A stretch of DNA of 64,000 nt from NCBI GenBank assembly GCA_900316045.1, contig ONBM01000001.1:90761-154760 (forward strand), given 5' to 3'. How positions within the stretch are numbered: position 1 is the stretch's first letter; every line of letters begins with the position of its first letter. The DNA is from an uncultured Bacteroidales bacterium. Its GTDB lineage: Bacteria > Bacteroidota > Bacteroidia > Bacteroidales > UBA932. Below, one piece after another: positions 26,287 through 33,983 of the stretch. The position numbers were made by a program, and so were the translations under genes. The notes beneath the pieces were generated by a model, which did no database searches, had not been told where the DNA came from, and saw only the letters and a list, made by a program, of their open reading frames with translations.

Positions 26287-27540
26287 TCAGTTTATTTTCA
26301 ATATATTATAATTCCCAAAAGCATCGTATCCGTTCAGAATCACGCTCTCGCCCGGCTCCAGGCCTTCCAGCACCTCATAATACCTGGCATTCTGGATGCC
26401 AATGCGTATCTTCCGCCGGTAAGCCTTTTTCCCTTCTTTGTCCAGCACAAAAATCCAATTTCCGTTAGTGACGCCGTAGAAGGTGCCTTTCGGGATGAAA
26501 ATGCAAGTCTTAGGATCTCCGAGCTGCAAATCCAAGTGGAAGGTCTGGCCGGAACGGATATTCTCAGGGCGCTCTCCATCGAACACGAAATCCACCCTGA
26601 AACGCTGATCCTTGACTTCCGGATAGATTTTTTTCAAGGTCAGCTGATACTCCTTGTTGTTCGTCGAGGCTACGGCCTTCAGTCCGGTCGACACGCGGTC
26701 GAGGTAGTTCTGGTCTATCTGAGCCGTAATCTTGTAGTCGCTCAGGTCATTCACCTGGCCTATGGTCTGTCCTGCCGCCACGTTCTGCCCCAGCTCCACG
26801 TTCAGGCTCCCGAGTTCTCCGTTGATTGCGCTGCGCACACAGAGATTCTCCTTGCGCTGCCTCACCATGAGCACGTTCTGACGCATGTTCGCAAGATTGT
26901 CGTTCATCTGGTCAAGCTGGGCCTGGCGATATTTCTCGTCCTTCTCCATCCTGTCATTCAGAAGCTTCTGCTTGTCCACCGCCAGCTGCCAGTCTTCCTC
27001 GGCCTGCAGATACGTTTCCTTAGCTATCAGATTTTCCTCCCATAGAGCCTTCTGCTGTTCGTAGGCACGTTGCTTCCGCCGAACCTCCATATCCTGCTGG
27101 CGCTGCTCCGTCTTGTTGTCCAAAGCCTCTTGTTCCATGCTTATCTGCGTGTTTCTGAGCATGTTTTGCTTTTCGGCAAGTTCGCTCTCGGCATTCATGA
27201 TTTCCAAGTCCAGATTGGAGTTGGAAAGCTGCACGATCACGTCGCCTTCTTTCACGTGAGCCCCCTCCTCGACCACTTTCTCCCTGACGATTCCTCCCTC
27301 CTCGGTGCTTATTTGCACGACCCTGATCGGGGCTGCCTGACCGTCTATGTAGATGTAATCCTCGAATTTACCTTCTTCGACGGTCGCCACGCTCAAATCT
27401 CTCTCCTTAACCCTCAGCGTCGAACTGAACCTGCCCAGCGCCAGCCACGACAGGAGCGCCGACAATATGATTCCTCCGGCTATGAAGGGAACATATTTCT
27501 TTCGCTTCTGCCATTTCGTCTGTTCAATTTTAATATCCAT
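26287..27540 (-). CDS. Efflux periplasmic adaptor, HlyD/RND family
   Basis: A membrane-fusion protein of 417 residues. A cytoplasmic tail of lysines precedes one membrane helix (about 17-35). Then come a biotinyl-lipoyl-like half (VVEEGAHVKEGDVIVQLSN), a long coiled-coil hairpin (about 105-215, rich in Glu, Gln and Lys), the second lipoyl half (GELGSLNVELGQNVAAGQTIGQV) and the membrane-proximal beta domain. It links the FtsX permease to an outer-membrane channel not encoded here. ATG 27540 was chosen because MDIKIEQTKWQKRKK is the usual start, and the candidate sigma-54 promoter at 27565-27580 lies just in front. Confidence 0.9.
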   Translation of the reverse strand: MDIKIEQTKWQKRKKYVPFIAGGIILSALLSWLALGRFSSTLRVKERDLSVATVEEGKFEDYIYIDGQAAPIRVVQISTEEGGIVREKVVEEGAHVKEGDVIVQLSNSNLDLEIMNAESELAEKQNMLRNTQISMEQEALDNKTEQRQQDMEVRRKQRAYEQQKALWEENLIAKETYLQAEEDWQLAVDKQKLLNDRMEKDEKYRQAQLDQMNDNLANMRQNVLMVRQRKENLCVRSAINGELGSLNVELGQNVAAGQTIGQVNDLSDYKITAQIDQNYLDRVSTGLKAVASTNNKEYQLTLKKIYPEVKDQRFRVDFVFDGERPENIRSGQTFHLDLQLGDPKTCIFIPKGTFYGVTNGNWIFVLDKEGKKAYRRKIRIGIQNARYYEVLEGLEPGESVILNGYDAFGNYNILKIN

Positions 27541-27564
27541 ATCTAACATGCAAAAACTACCCAA

Positions 27565-27580
27565 GGCAAAGCAAATTCCG
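27565..27580 (-). promoter_or_regulatory. Candidate sigma-54 (-24/-12) promoter of the efflux operon
   Basis: Read on the minus strand, CGGAATTTGCTTTGCC has GG and GC separated by 10 bases with TTGC at the -12 position, as in the consensus TGGCAC-N5-TTGC. The -24 half matches only GG and one A. Transcription would start about 13 bases before the ATG at 27540. The operon encodes its own sigma-54 activator, which makes the reading attractive. Confidence 0.45.
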
Positions 27581-27641
27581 TTCAATAATATATAAAACAT
27601 TAATAATCAAATAGATATCACGATATCCTCATTCTCAGGCA

Positions 27642-27678
27642 TGTCCAATTTCTAGACAGAGAGTAAAAAAAATGGACA
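27642..27678. promoter_or_regulatory. Candidate activator (UAS) site
   Basis: TGTCCAATTT (27642-27651) and AAATGGACA (27670-27678) are nearly exact inverted copies. Within the first, TGTC-N9-GACA is also a small inverted repeat (27642-27658). The block lies 90-125 bases upstream of the expected sigma-54 start, the usual place for NtrC-type activator binding. No footprint knowledge supports this exact site. Confidence 0.35.
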
Positions 27679-27715
27679 ATTCATGACCTCGCATATGTAA
27701 AATCGGCAAGAATGA

Positions 27716-27735
27716 CGGGAAAAAATATATTCCCG
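27716..27735. promoter_or_regulatory. Perfect inverted repeat CGGGAA-N8-TTCCCG, candidate operator
   Basis: The two 6-base arms (27716-27721 and 27730-27735) are perfectly complementary and lie 16 bases before the -7 box of the NikR-like gene, over its expected -33 region. This is a good position for repression, possibly by the NikR-like protein itself. Confidence 0.5.
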
Positions 27736-27751
27736 CCCATTAAATATTTAC

Positions 27752-27759
27752 TATTTTTG
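27752..27759 (+). promoter_or_regulatory. Candidate -7 box TATTTTTG (nikR-like gene)
   Basis: It fits TAnnTTTG and ends 26 bases before the start at 27786. The inverted repeat at 27716-27735 overlaps the expected -33 region. Confidence 0.5.
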
Positions 27760-27785
27760 CAATCGTAGTCAAATGGAAAGAAGAC

Positions 27786-28184
27786 ATGCTCAGGCGATTC
27801 GGCGTTTCATTGGAAGAAGACCTCTTGGAGGCTCTGGACACATATGTGAAGTCTAACGGCTTCGCCAATCGTTCGCAGGCCATACGTTTCCTGGTGGAAA
27901 AAAACATCACTGAGGAGAAGTGGCACTGCAACAACGTCGTGGCAGGCGCAGTCGTGCTAATGTACAACCAAGCCGACAAGGAAATCGCCCTTGAGATAGA
28001 ACAGGTGCAGCAGAACAACCAAACGCTCATCCTTTCTTCCTCCCAGTACTACGTGAATCGCAATTTCTGCCTTCACACCGTGACCGTCTTGGGGGAAGCG
28101 AAAAGACTCACTGCCCTGGCAGAAAGGCTCATCTCCATCAAAGGCATAAAGCACGGAAAGCTGGTGATGAGCAGGGCCGATTAA
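27786..28184 (+). CDS. NikR-like ribbon-helix-helix regulator with altered metal site
   Basis: A 132-residue protein with the NikR layout: N-terminal ribbon-helix-helix (RRFGVSLEEDLLEALDTYV, NRSQAIRFLVEK) and a C-terminal ACT-like domain ending GIKHGKLVMSRAD. In E. coli NikR nickel is held by His76, His87, His89 and Cys95. Aligning by eye on the conserved CL, the Cys remains (NFCLHT) but the three His positions read Gln, Gln and Tyr. It may therefore sense another metal or none. The TonB-dependent receptor 73 bases downstream is the likely target. An operator candidate lies at 27716-27735. Confidence 0.82.
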   Translation: MLRRFGVSLEEDLLEALDTYVKSNGFANRSQAIRFLVEKNITEEKWHCNNVVAGAVVLMYNQADKEIALEIEQVQQNNQTLILSSSQYYVNRNFCLHTVTVLGEAKRLTALAERLISIKGIKHGKLVMSRAD

Positions 28185-28257
28185 TTTTTTTTGCCATTTC
28201 GTGACACGATTTTGCAATTATGTAACACTTAACGTTGAAAATATTAATTATACGAAT

Positions 28258-30174
28258 ATGGAAAATACTTTCTCCCCTAGGCTGGCGGGATTCCTTTTAG
28301 CTCTCGCTGCATTCTCATTCGGCATCGATGGCATGGCGCAAGAAAGCGCCGACTCCTCTTCGGTTAGCAGGATAGACGAGGTCGTGGTGACTGGCTCCCG
28401 GATGCAGACCGACGTGAGGCATCTGTCCCAGACCGTCACGGTGATTGACAGGTCTAAAATAGAGAATTCGCTACAGCAGAACGTGTTGCCTGTGCTTACC
28501 GAGCAAATCCCGGGGCTGTTCGTAACCTCCCGAGGAATCATGGGCTACGGAATTTCCGGTGGATCTGCCGGGAACATTTCGTTACGTGGCTTAAGCGGCG
28601 GGAGTTCCAGGTTCCTGATGCTCATCGACGGTCACCCTCAGTACGCCGGAATATTCGGTCACCCGATCTCCGATTCATACCAGTCCTTCATAACCGAGAG
28701 AGTGGAAATTCTCCGCGGGCCGGCTTCCATGCTCTATGGCTCGAACGCCATGGGAGGCGTCGTGAACATCGTGACCCGAAGGATGCGTGAAGACGGCATA
28801 AAGACCAGCCTGCACGCAGGATACGGCTCTTACAACACTCTGGAGAGCGAGCTGACGAACCGAATCCGCAAAGGGCGTTTCTCAAGTACCGTCTCTGGTT
28901 CGTATAACCGCACCGACGGACATAGGGACAATATGGATTTCGAGCAGTACGGTGGCTACGGCAAACTGGGTTACGAGCTGACTGACAGATGGAGCCTTAG
29001 AGCCGACCTTAACCTGACGCATTTCAATGCATCCTATCCAGGGCCGGTGGGAGAGCCTCTGATGGAAGGCGACCAGAAAATAACTCGCGGAGTCACGACA
29101 TTCGCCGTAGACAACAACTATGACAAGACTTCCGGGACGGTAAGCTTCTTCTACAACTGGGGGCATCACTGGATAAACGACGGCTACACGCCCGGACATG
29201 GGGAAAGCCCTAAGGCATATCGCTTCATATCCAATGACGACATGATGGGAACCTCTGTGTATCAGAGCGTCCAGGCCTTCGCCGGGAATCGTCTCACAGC
29301 CGGTTTCGACTGGTTCCGTTATGGCGGCAAAGCCTGGAATAAATTCATCAGCGGAGACAACGCAGGAAACAAGACGCAGCTCGTGGACAAGCATGAAGAC
29401 GAAGTGGCTGGCTATCTGGACGCACGCCAGGATGTGTGGGCATGGCTTACGCTTAACGCAGGCGTGAGAATTGACCATCATTCCAGGGTCGGCACGGAGT
29501 GGGTGCCTCAGTTCGGGATGTCGTTCCATCTGCCTGGCGACATAGAAATCAAGGCATCGGCTTCGAAAGGCTTTCGTTATCCGAACCTTCGAGAAATGTA
29601 CATGTTCCCTCCTCAGAATCCTGACCTGAAGCCGGAATCCATGTGGAACTATGAGCTGGCATATTCCCAGAGCCTTCTTGACAGCCGCCTGAGGTACGGA
29701 ATCAATCTGTTCTACCTAAAGGCAAAGAATATCATACAAACTCTGCCGAACCCTAACGGTTCCGGCAGGCTGAACCAGAATTCCGGCGCGCTGGAAAACT
29801 CAGGCATCGAGGCCCAGATAGCCTATAGGATAAACCGCAACTGGTCGGCAGATGCAAACTACAGTTTTCTGCACATGGCCACTCCGGTAATTGCAGCCCC
29901 TGAGCACAAGCTGTACGGAGGAGCGAGTTTCTCAAAAGGACGCCTGACTGCTTCAACTGGGCTCCAATATATTAATGGGCTTTACACCGCGGTCGGCTCT
30001 AACGAGTCTCAGGAGAATTTTCTGTTATGGAATGTCAGGGCTTCATTCCGAGTGATGGGTGCATTAAGCATCTGGGCGCGCGGGGAGAACCTGCTCGCTC
30101 AGAAATACGAAATCAACGCCGGCTACCCGATGCCTCGCGCAACCGTCATTGGAGGAATCGACATCAGCTTTTAA
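28258..30174 (+). CDS. TonB-dependent outer-membrane receptor
   Basis: A 638-residue receptor with signal peptide (ending GMAQ), TonB box-like DEVVVTGSR, a plug domain (about 38-160, with VLTEQIPGLFV, GNISLRG and ILRGPASMLYGSNAMGGVVNIVTR) and a 22-strand barrel ending in ISF with terminal Phe. It lacks the carboxypeptidase-like N-terminal extension of SusC proteins, and no SusD follows, so it is of the BtuB/siderophore/metal-complex type. Its position behind a NikR-like regulator suggests uptake of a metal chelate. Start ATG 28258 has a GAATATG context. Confidence 0.92.
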   Translation: MENTFSPRLAGFLLALAAFSFGIDGMAQESADSSSVSRIDEVVVTGSRMQTDVRHLSQTVTVIDRSKIENSLQQNVLPVLTEQIPGLFVTSRGIMGYGISGGSAGNISLRGLSGGSSRFLMLIDGHPQYAGIFGHPISDSYQSFITERVEILRGPASMLYGSNAMGGVVNIVTRRMREDGIKTSLHAGYGSYNTLESELTNRIRKGRFSSTVSGSYNRTDGHRDNMDFEQYGGYGKLGYELTDRWSLRADLNLTHFNASYPGPVGEPLMEGDQKITRGVTTFAVDNNYDKTSGTVSFFYNWGHHWINDGYTPGHGESPKAYRFISNDDMMGTSVYQSVQAFAGNRLTAGFDWFRYGGKAWNKFISGDNAGNKTQLVDKHEDEVAGYLDARQDVWAWLTLNAGVRIDHHSRVGTEWVPQFGMSFHLPGDIEIKASASKGFRYPNLREMYMFPPQNPDLKPESMWNYELAYSQSLLDSRLRYGINLFYLKAKNIIQTLPNPNGSGRLNQNSGALENSGIEAQIAYRINRNWSADANYSFLHMATPVIAAPEHKLYGGASFSKGRLTASTGLQYINGLYTAVGSNESQENFLLWNVRASFRVMGALSIWARGENLLAQKYEINAGYPMPRATVIGGIDISF

Positions 30175-30185
30175 GGGCGACGACC

Positions 30186-30569
30186 TTAAAGCGTGCTCTT
30201 CCAGAGGCCGTGGAGGTTGCAGAACTCGTAGACTGTCACCTCAGTCGCGTCGTCCGCAAGGGCGAAACGAGCCTCTGGCTTATCGCCAGGCTTCAGATAG
30301 TGAATCTGCAGGCCAGAAGGGGTCTGCACAGCTATCCACTCAATGAAATGCTCCGGAAGGGACGGATGTTCGACGCTCCCGACGCGCACTGTCAGGATGT
30401 TCCCGGATTTCTCGATCACAGGCACATGCTTCTCCTGTGCAGCATCCTGCGTGTTCGGCACGAGGAGTTGCATAGGCTCTCCGCAGCAAACGACGTTGAC
30501 GCCGCTGCTTACGAGATGCACAATAACATTGCCGCAATGACGGCAGCGATAGAATTTAACTTCTTCCAT
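30186..30569 (-). CDS. Desulfoferrodoxin-type superoxide reductase
   Basis: The 127-residue protein reduces superoxide to hydrogen peroxide without making oxygen, useful to anaerobes. It is the two-iron form. An N-terminal desulforedoxin domain has CRHCGN and VVCCGEPM. The SOR domain has the iron ligands His in EKHVP, His in SVEHPSLPEHFIEW and the Cys-His end CNLHGLW. ATG 30569 (MEEVKFYRCRHCG) was chosen because it is the family start and has an AAAGAATATG context. It converges with the TonB receptor gene. Confidence 0.93.
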   Translation of the reverse strand: MEEVKFYRCRHCGNVIVHLVSSGVNVVCCGEPMQLLVPNTQDAAQEKHVPVIEKSGNILTVRVGSVEHPSLPEHFIEWIAVQTPSGLQIHYLKPGDKPEARFALADDATEVTVYEFCNLHGLWKSTL

Positions 30570-30689
30570 ATTCTTTAAGTTTAATGAATATTTGGTTTGC
30601 AATATTTAAGCAATTTATGTCAAAAATGCAACATTCTGCCCCAATAATTTTTCTCGTTTTCGAATTAGATGCATTGTCAAGGAAATTGC

Positions 30690-30697
30690 TAACTTCG
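30690..30697 (+). promoter_or_regulatory. Candidate -7 box TAACTTCG (DUF456 gene)
   Basis: One mismatch to TAnnTTTG, 28 bases before the start at 30725. Between box and start lies the inverted repeat GAATAT-AAA-ATATTC (30706-30720), also seen before ftsW. Confidence 0.4.
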
Positions 30698-30724
30698 GGC
30701 TTCAGGAATATAAAATATTCATGA

Positions 30725-31216
30725 ATGGAAGTGGTTGTTGACATTATCGCCGTCGTGCTGGGCATCGTCGGCATCATAGGAAGCATAGCCCCGGGGTTGC
30801 CAGGGCCTCCGCTCAGCTGGGCCGGCATCCTGCTGATGTATTTCTGGGGCGGCACGAATGGCAGCGGCGAGCACATGTCGCTCACCCTTCTTCTCGTGCT
30901 CCTCGGGGTGACGATCTTGGTAACGGTACTGGATTACGTAGTGCCAGGCATGTTCACTAAATGGACTGGTGGCAGTCGCTGGGGAGCAATCGGTTGCACT
31001 ATCGGCCTCATAATCGGCATCTTTTTGCCGCAGCCGTGGGGAATCATAATTGGAGCCTGCGGCGGGGCGTTCATTGGCGAAATAGCATTCGCGCAGAAAG
31101 ATGCCGCTGCCTCTTTGAAATCTGCCATCGGCTCCTTCCTCGGATTTCTTTTCGGCACAGGCATAAAGCTAATCGCCTCCGGAGCAATGATGTACTACAT
31201 CATAGTCTATATTTAA
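30725..31216 (+). CDS. DUF456 domain membrane protein
   Basis: A 163-residue, glycine-rich inner-membrane protein with about four or five hydrophobic segments. It shows the DUF456 pattern: VLGIVGIIGSIAPGLPGPPLSWAGIL near the start, LDYVVPGMFTKWTGGSRWGAIG in the middle, GIFLPQPWGIIIGACGGAFIGE, and a hydrophobic end. The family has no established function; glycine-zipper membrane insertion has been proposed. It seems to be a single-gene unit between superoxide reductase (opposite strand) and tcdA, which has its own promoter box. Confidence 0.85.
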   Translation: MEVVVDIIAVVLGIVGIIGSIAPGLPGPPLSWAGILLMYFWGGTNGSGEHMSLTLLLVLLGVTILVTVLDYVVPGMFTKWTGGSRWGAIGCTIGLIIGIFLPQPWGIIIGACGGAFIGEIAFAQKDAAASLKSAIGSFLGFLFGTGIKLIASGAMMYYIIVYI

Positions 31217-31228
31217 TTTAGAATTAGC

Positions 31229-31236
31229 TATCTTTG
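31229..31236 (+). promoter_or_regulatory. Candidate -7 box TATCTTTG (tcdA)
   Basis: It fits TAnnTTTG, 22 bases before the ATG at 31258. The earlier in-frame start (TTG 31234) overlaps the box and can be excluded on that ground. Confidence 0.5.
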
Positions 31237-31257
31237 GCATATTCAATAATTCGACAA

Positions 31258-32004
31258 ATGGCAGAGGGAATATTTCAAAGGACAGAACTTCTCGTTGGAG
31301 AGGAGGTGATGCGGAGGCTGGCAGAGGCCCGCGTCATTATCTTCGGCGTTGGCGGCGTAGGCAGCTGGTGCGCCGAAGGGCTGGTGCGGTCAGGAATAGG
31401 CCACATGACCATCGTGGACTCGGACAGGGTTGCCGCCTCCAATGTCAATCGCCAGGACATGGCGACCTGCCGCACGCTGGGGCAGGTGAAGGTCGAAGCC
31501 ATGAAGGAGCGTCTGCTGGAAATCAATCCCGATGCGCAAATCACTGCCATTCAGGAGCTTTACGCTTCTGAAACTGCCGGCCAGTTCAATCTGAATGAAT
31601 ATGACTACGTGGTGGACGCCATTGACAGCTTGAAAGACAAGGCTTTCCTAATTCTCCGGGCTTGCGAGTCATCCGCAAAATTCTTCGCATCAATGGGCGC
31701 TGCCCTGAAAATCGACCCGGCGCGGATTCACGTCGCCGAATTCTGGAGCGTCCGGGGCTGCCCTCTAGCAGCGGCAATACGCAAGAAATTCAAGAAAAAC
31801 GGCACTATGCCGGCCAAGAAATTCCTCTGCGTCTATGACGACGAGGTGCTGCCGAATCTCGGCACTGCCCTGGATCCGGATTCAGCAATAGCTGAAGGAC
31901 AGCCCAAGAAGGCCGTCATCAACGGCACCACTATGCCAGTCACCGCCATATTCGGGCTCACCCTCGCCGGCCTCATCATCAAAGACATCTACAATGCGAA
32001 ATAG
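31258..32004 (+). CDS. tcdA: tRNA threonylcarbamoyladenosine dehydratase
   Basis: TcdA (CsdL/YgdL) cyclises t6A37 in tRNA to its hydantoin form using ATP, and is related to E1 enzymes. The 248-residue protein begins FQRTELLVGEEVMRRLAEARV and has the nucleotide-binding loop IFGVGGVGSWCAEGLVRSG (about 28-46), the VNRQDMA segment and VVDAIDSLKDKAFLI. A possible catalytic cysteine lies in RGCPLAAAIRKK. Length and order are normal for TcdA rather than MoeB or ThiF. It is followed by a 195-base gap before mraZ. Confidence 0.9.
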   Translation: MAEGIFQRTELLVGEEVMRRLAEARVIIFGVGGVGSWCAEGLVRSGIGHMTIVDSDRVAASNVNRQDMATCRTLGQVKVEAMKERLLEINPDAQITAIQELYASETAGQFNLNEYDYVVDAIDSLKDKAFLILRACESSAKFFASMGAALKIDPARIHVAEFWSVRGCPLAAAIRKKFKKNGTMPAKKFLCVYDDEVLPNLGTALDPDSAIAEGQPKKAVINGTTMPVTAIFGLTLAGLIIKDIYNAK

Positions 32005-32124
32005 CGCAGAGAGGCCATCCACAAAGTAATTAATCTATAATAAATTAGCAACAGGTCATTTATCCAGGCGGGAACGTTGTCAGCGCGCATGGAATCCAGG
32101 ACGAATAGCCCGGTCAACAATTCG

Positions 32125-32160
32125 TGGAAAATTTTGGAAACATGTGGAAAATTATGGAAA
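32125..32160. promoter_or_regulatory. Four TGGAAA direct repeats, candidate MraZ operator
   Basis: TGGAAA occurs at 32125, 32135, 32145 and 32155, with an exact 10-base period, one helical turn. The block ends 8 bases before the -7 box of mraZ and covers the expected -33 region. MraZ proteins are known to bind short direct repeats (TGGG-N5 type in E. coli) before their own gene, so autorepression of the dcw cluster is the natural reading. Confidence 0.75.
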
Positions 32161-32168
32161 AATATTAG

Positions 32169-32176
32169 TACCTTTG
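32169..32176 (+). promoter_or_regulatory. Candidate -7 box TACCTTTG (mraZ / dcw cluster)
   Basis: It fits TAnnTTTG, 24 bases before the mraZ start, and directly follows the TGGAAA repeats. It probably drives the whole division and wall cluster. Confidence 0.6.
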
Positions 32177-32199
32177 CCTTAGCGTGAAAGTAGATACCT

Positions 32200-32646
32200 A
32201 TGATAACATTCATCGGAGAATATTCAGCGAAGCTAGACGATAAGTGCAGGGTGGTTTTCCCCGCACCGTTCAAATCGTTGATGCCATCCGATGGAGACAT
32301 GCGCTTCGTCATCAAGAAAGACATATTCGAAGACTGTCTTGAAATGTACACTTTCGAAGAGTGGGAACGCCAGTCGCAGGAAGTGAAGTCGAAGCTCAAT
32401 TTCTTCAATCGCTCTCACGCCTCCTTCTGGAGGGAATACATGCGTGACCGCGCCATCGTTGAACCGGATTCCAAGCTCGGACGTATTTCCATCCCTCGGA
32501 AGCTTCTGGAATCCATAGGCGTAACAAAAGAGATAGTGTTCTCTGGCAGCGATTACAAGATTGAGATTTGGGCAAAGGAAAAGTACGAGGCAAGCGCAAT
32601 TTCCAACGAAGAATTCTTGAACATCGCAGGCCAGCTGTCTCAGTAG
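32200..32646 (+). CDS. mraZ: Transcriptional regulator MraZ
   Basis: MraZ is a ring-forming DNA-binding protein of the AbrB-like fold that controls the dcw cluster. The 148-residue protein has two SpoVT/AbrB-like repeats: FIGEYSAKLDDKCRVVFPAPFK (about 4-25) and DSKLGRISIPRKLLESIGV (about 91-109, equivalent to the DxxGRxxIP motif). It is the first gene of the cluster, 19 bases before rsmH. Four TGGAAA repeats upstream (32125-32160) are its likely operator. Confidence 0.95.
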   Translation: MITFIGEYSAKLDDKCRVVFPAPFKSLMPSDGDMRFVIKKDIFEDCLEMYTFEEWERQSQEVKSKLNFFNRSHASFWREYMRDRAIVEPDSKLGRISIPRKLLESIGVTKEIVFSGSDYKIEIWAKEKYEASAISNEEFLNIAGQLSQ

Positions 32647-32665
32647 AGATGGGAGGGCTTCGGAA

Positions 32666-33589
32666 ATGTCTGAATACCATACACCTGTACTACTTCACGA
32701 GAGCATAGCCGCACTCGTCACCAATCCATCAGGAATTTACGCCGACGTCACATTCGGAGGCGGTGGTCACACCGCCGAACTTCTTTCACGCTTAAACGAA
32801 GACGGTCACGTCATCGCCTTCGATCGTGACGGCGACGCTTTTATAAACAACAAAATTGATGATCCTCGCCTTACGCTGGTGCATGGCGATTTCCGTTTCA
32901 TCCGCAATTATGTCCTTCAGGCGGTTCATGACGGCATGCTTGCAAGCGCAGAACTGGACGGAGTGCTCGCCGACCTGGGCGTGTCCTCTCATCAGTTCGA
33001 CACCGCCGAGAGAGGATTCTCTTTCAGGTACGATGCTCCGCTGGACATGAGGATGAATCAGGAGGGCGATCTGACGGCCGAGGAAGTCGTCAATGAATAT
33101 TCCCAAGAAGAACTCGAAAGAATATTCAGGATTTATGGCGAAGTGCCTAATGCTCGAAAGCTCTCGCAGCTGATTGCTGCCGCCAGGGCCAAGTCCCATA
33201 TCAGCACGACAGCCCAGCTAACTGGAGCAATGGAGCCAGCGCTTCCGAAGGCAGCCACTCACAAGTTCCTGGCGAAAATCTATCAGGCCTTACGCATCGA
33301 GGTCAATCACGAGATGCGTTCCTTAGAGAAATTCCTGGACGGGGCTGCAGATACCCTGAAGCCAGGAGGAAGGCTGGTGATAATAACGTACCATTCCCTT
33401 GAAGACCGAATGGTGAAGAATTTCATCAAAACAGGTAATCCAAGCGGAATAGAGGAGAAGGACATTTACGGCAATGTGGATGCTCCATTGAGAGCAGTGA
33501 ACAGGAAGCCGATAGTGCCTGGCGAAGATGAGATTTCCGGGAACACGAGGGCTCGGAGCGCAAAATTAAGGATAGCAGAGAAAAGTTAA
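32666..33589 (+). CDS. rsmH: 16S rRNA (cytosine(1402)-N(4))-methyltransferase RsmH
   Basis: RsmH (MraW) methylates N4 of C1402 in the decoding centre of 16S rRNA. The 307-residue protein starts YHTPVLLHESIAAL and has the SAM motif DVTFGGGGHTAELLSRL (about 28-44), DLGVSSHQFD, ERGFSFRYDAPLDMRM and a C-terminal RLVIITYHSLEDRMVKNFIK. All are diagnostic, and length is normal. It is second in the dcw cluster, as in most bacteria, and is followed after four bases by the ftsL-like gene. Confidence 0.95.
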   Translation: MSEYHTPVLLHESIAALVTNPSGIYADVTFGGGGHTAELLSRLNEDGHVIAFDRDGDAFINNKIDDPRLTLVHGDFRFIRNYVLQAVHDGMLASAELDGVLADLGVSSHQFDTAERGFSFRYDAPLDMRMNQEGDLTAEEVVNEYSQEELERIFRIYGEVPNARKLSQLIAAARAKSHISTTAQLTGAMEPALPKAATHKFLAKIYQALRIEVNHEMRSLEKFLDGAADTLKPGGRLVIITYHSLEDRMVKNFIKTGNPSGIEEKDIYGNVDAPLRAVNRKPIVPGEDEISGNTRARSAKLRIAEKS

Positions 33590-33593
33590 GAAT

Positions 33594-33983
33594 ATGGCAG
33601 AAACTGCTGAACATAAGAAGTGGAGGCTCTCTGACATTGGTCAGTGGTTAAAAAATGCCTTTTTTGCAACTCTCAAAGGGGAATTCCTATTGAGGCTGCA
33701 GATTGATCGCTATTTCATACACATCATATACACTATCTTCCTCATCTGGCTGAGCATCTGGATAAGCCTGAAGATGGAAAAGACATTCATAAAAGTCGAG
33801 CAGAACAGGAAAGAACTAGAAAATGTGAAAATATACCGGGCTCAGAAAACGATAGAGATGGCAAGCCTTGGACGAATGAGCAAAGTGCAGGAAAAGCTTG
33901 AAGAAAAAGGCTCCAAGCTTACGAACGCCGAGAAACCAGCCTACAAGATTAGCTCAAAGCAAGACAATAAGGGCAGACAATGA
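33594..33983 (+). CDS. ftsL: FtsL-like cell division protein
   Basis: A 129-residue single-pass membrane protein: basic, Trp-containing N-terminus, membrane helix (about 41-60, YFIHIIYTIFLIWLSIWISL) and a short coiled-coil-like part (about 63-105). Size, topology and place between rsmH and the PBP gene match the FtsL-like family of Bacteroidota; sequence similarity to E. coli FtsL is minimal. FtsL links FtsQ/FtsB to the FtsW-FtsI synthase. The start has a GAATATG context and its end overlaps the PBP gene by four bases. Confidence 0.8.
   Translation: MAETAEHKKWRLSDIGQWLKNAFFATLKGEFLLRLQIDRYFIHIIYTIFLIWLSIWISLKMEKTFIKVEQNRKELENVKIYRAQKTIEMASLGRMSKVQEKLEEKGSKLTNAEKPAYKISSKQDNKGRQ

Noticed and set aside
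26260..27045. Plus-strand open frame of 261 codons over the HlyD-type adaptor
   Set aside because: Reverse-frame shadow; the adaptor has the full domain order and lies in an operon.
28258..30174. TonB receptor as SusC of a polysaccharide utilisation locus
   Set aside because: It lacks the carboxypeptidase-like N-terminal extension and has no SusD or glycosidase next to it.
30570..30660. TAAATATTG as -7 box of the superoxide reductase gene
   Set aside because: It has an extra base compared with TAnnTTTG and no supporting -33 element, so I did not list it.
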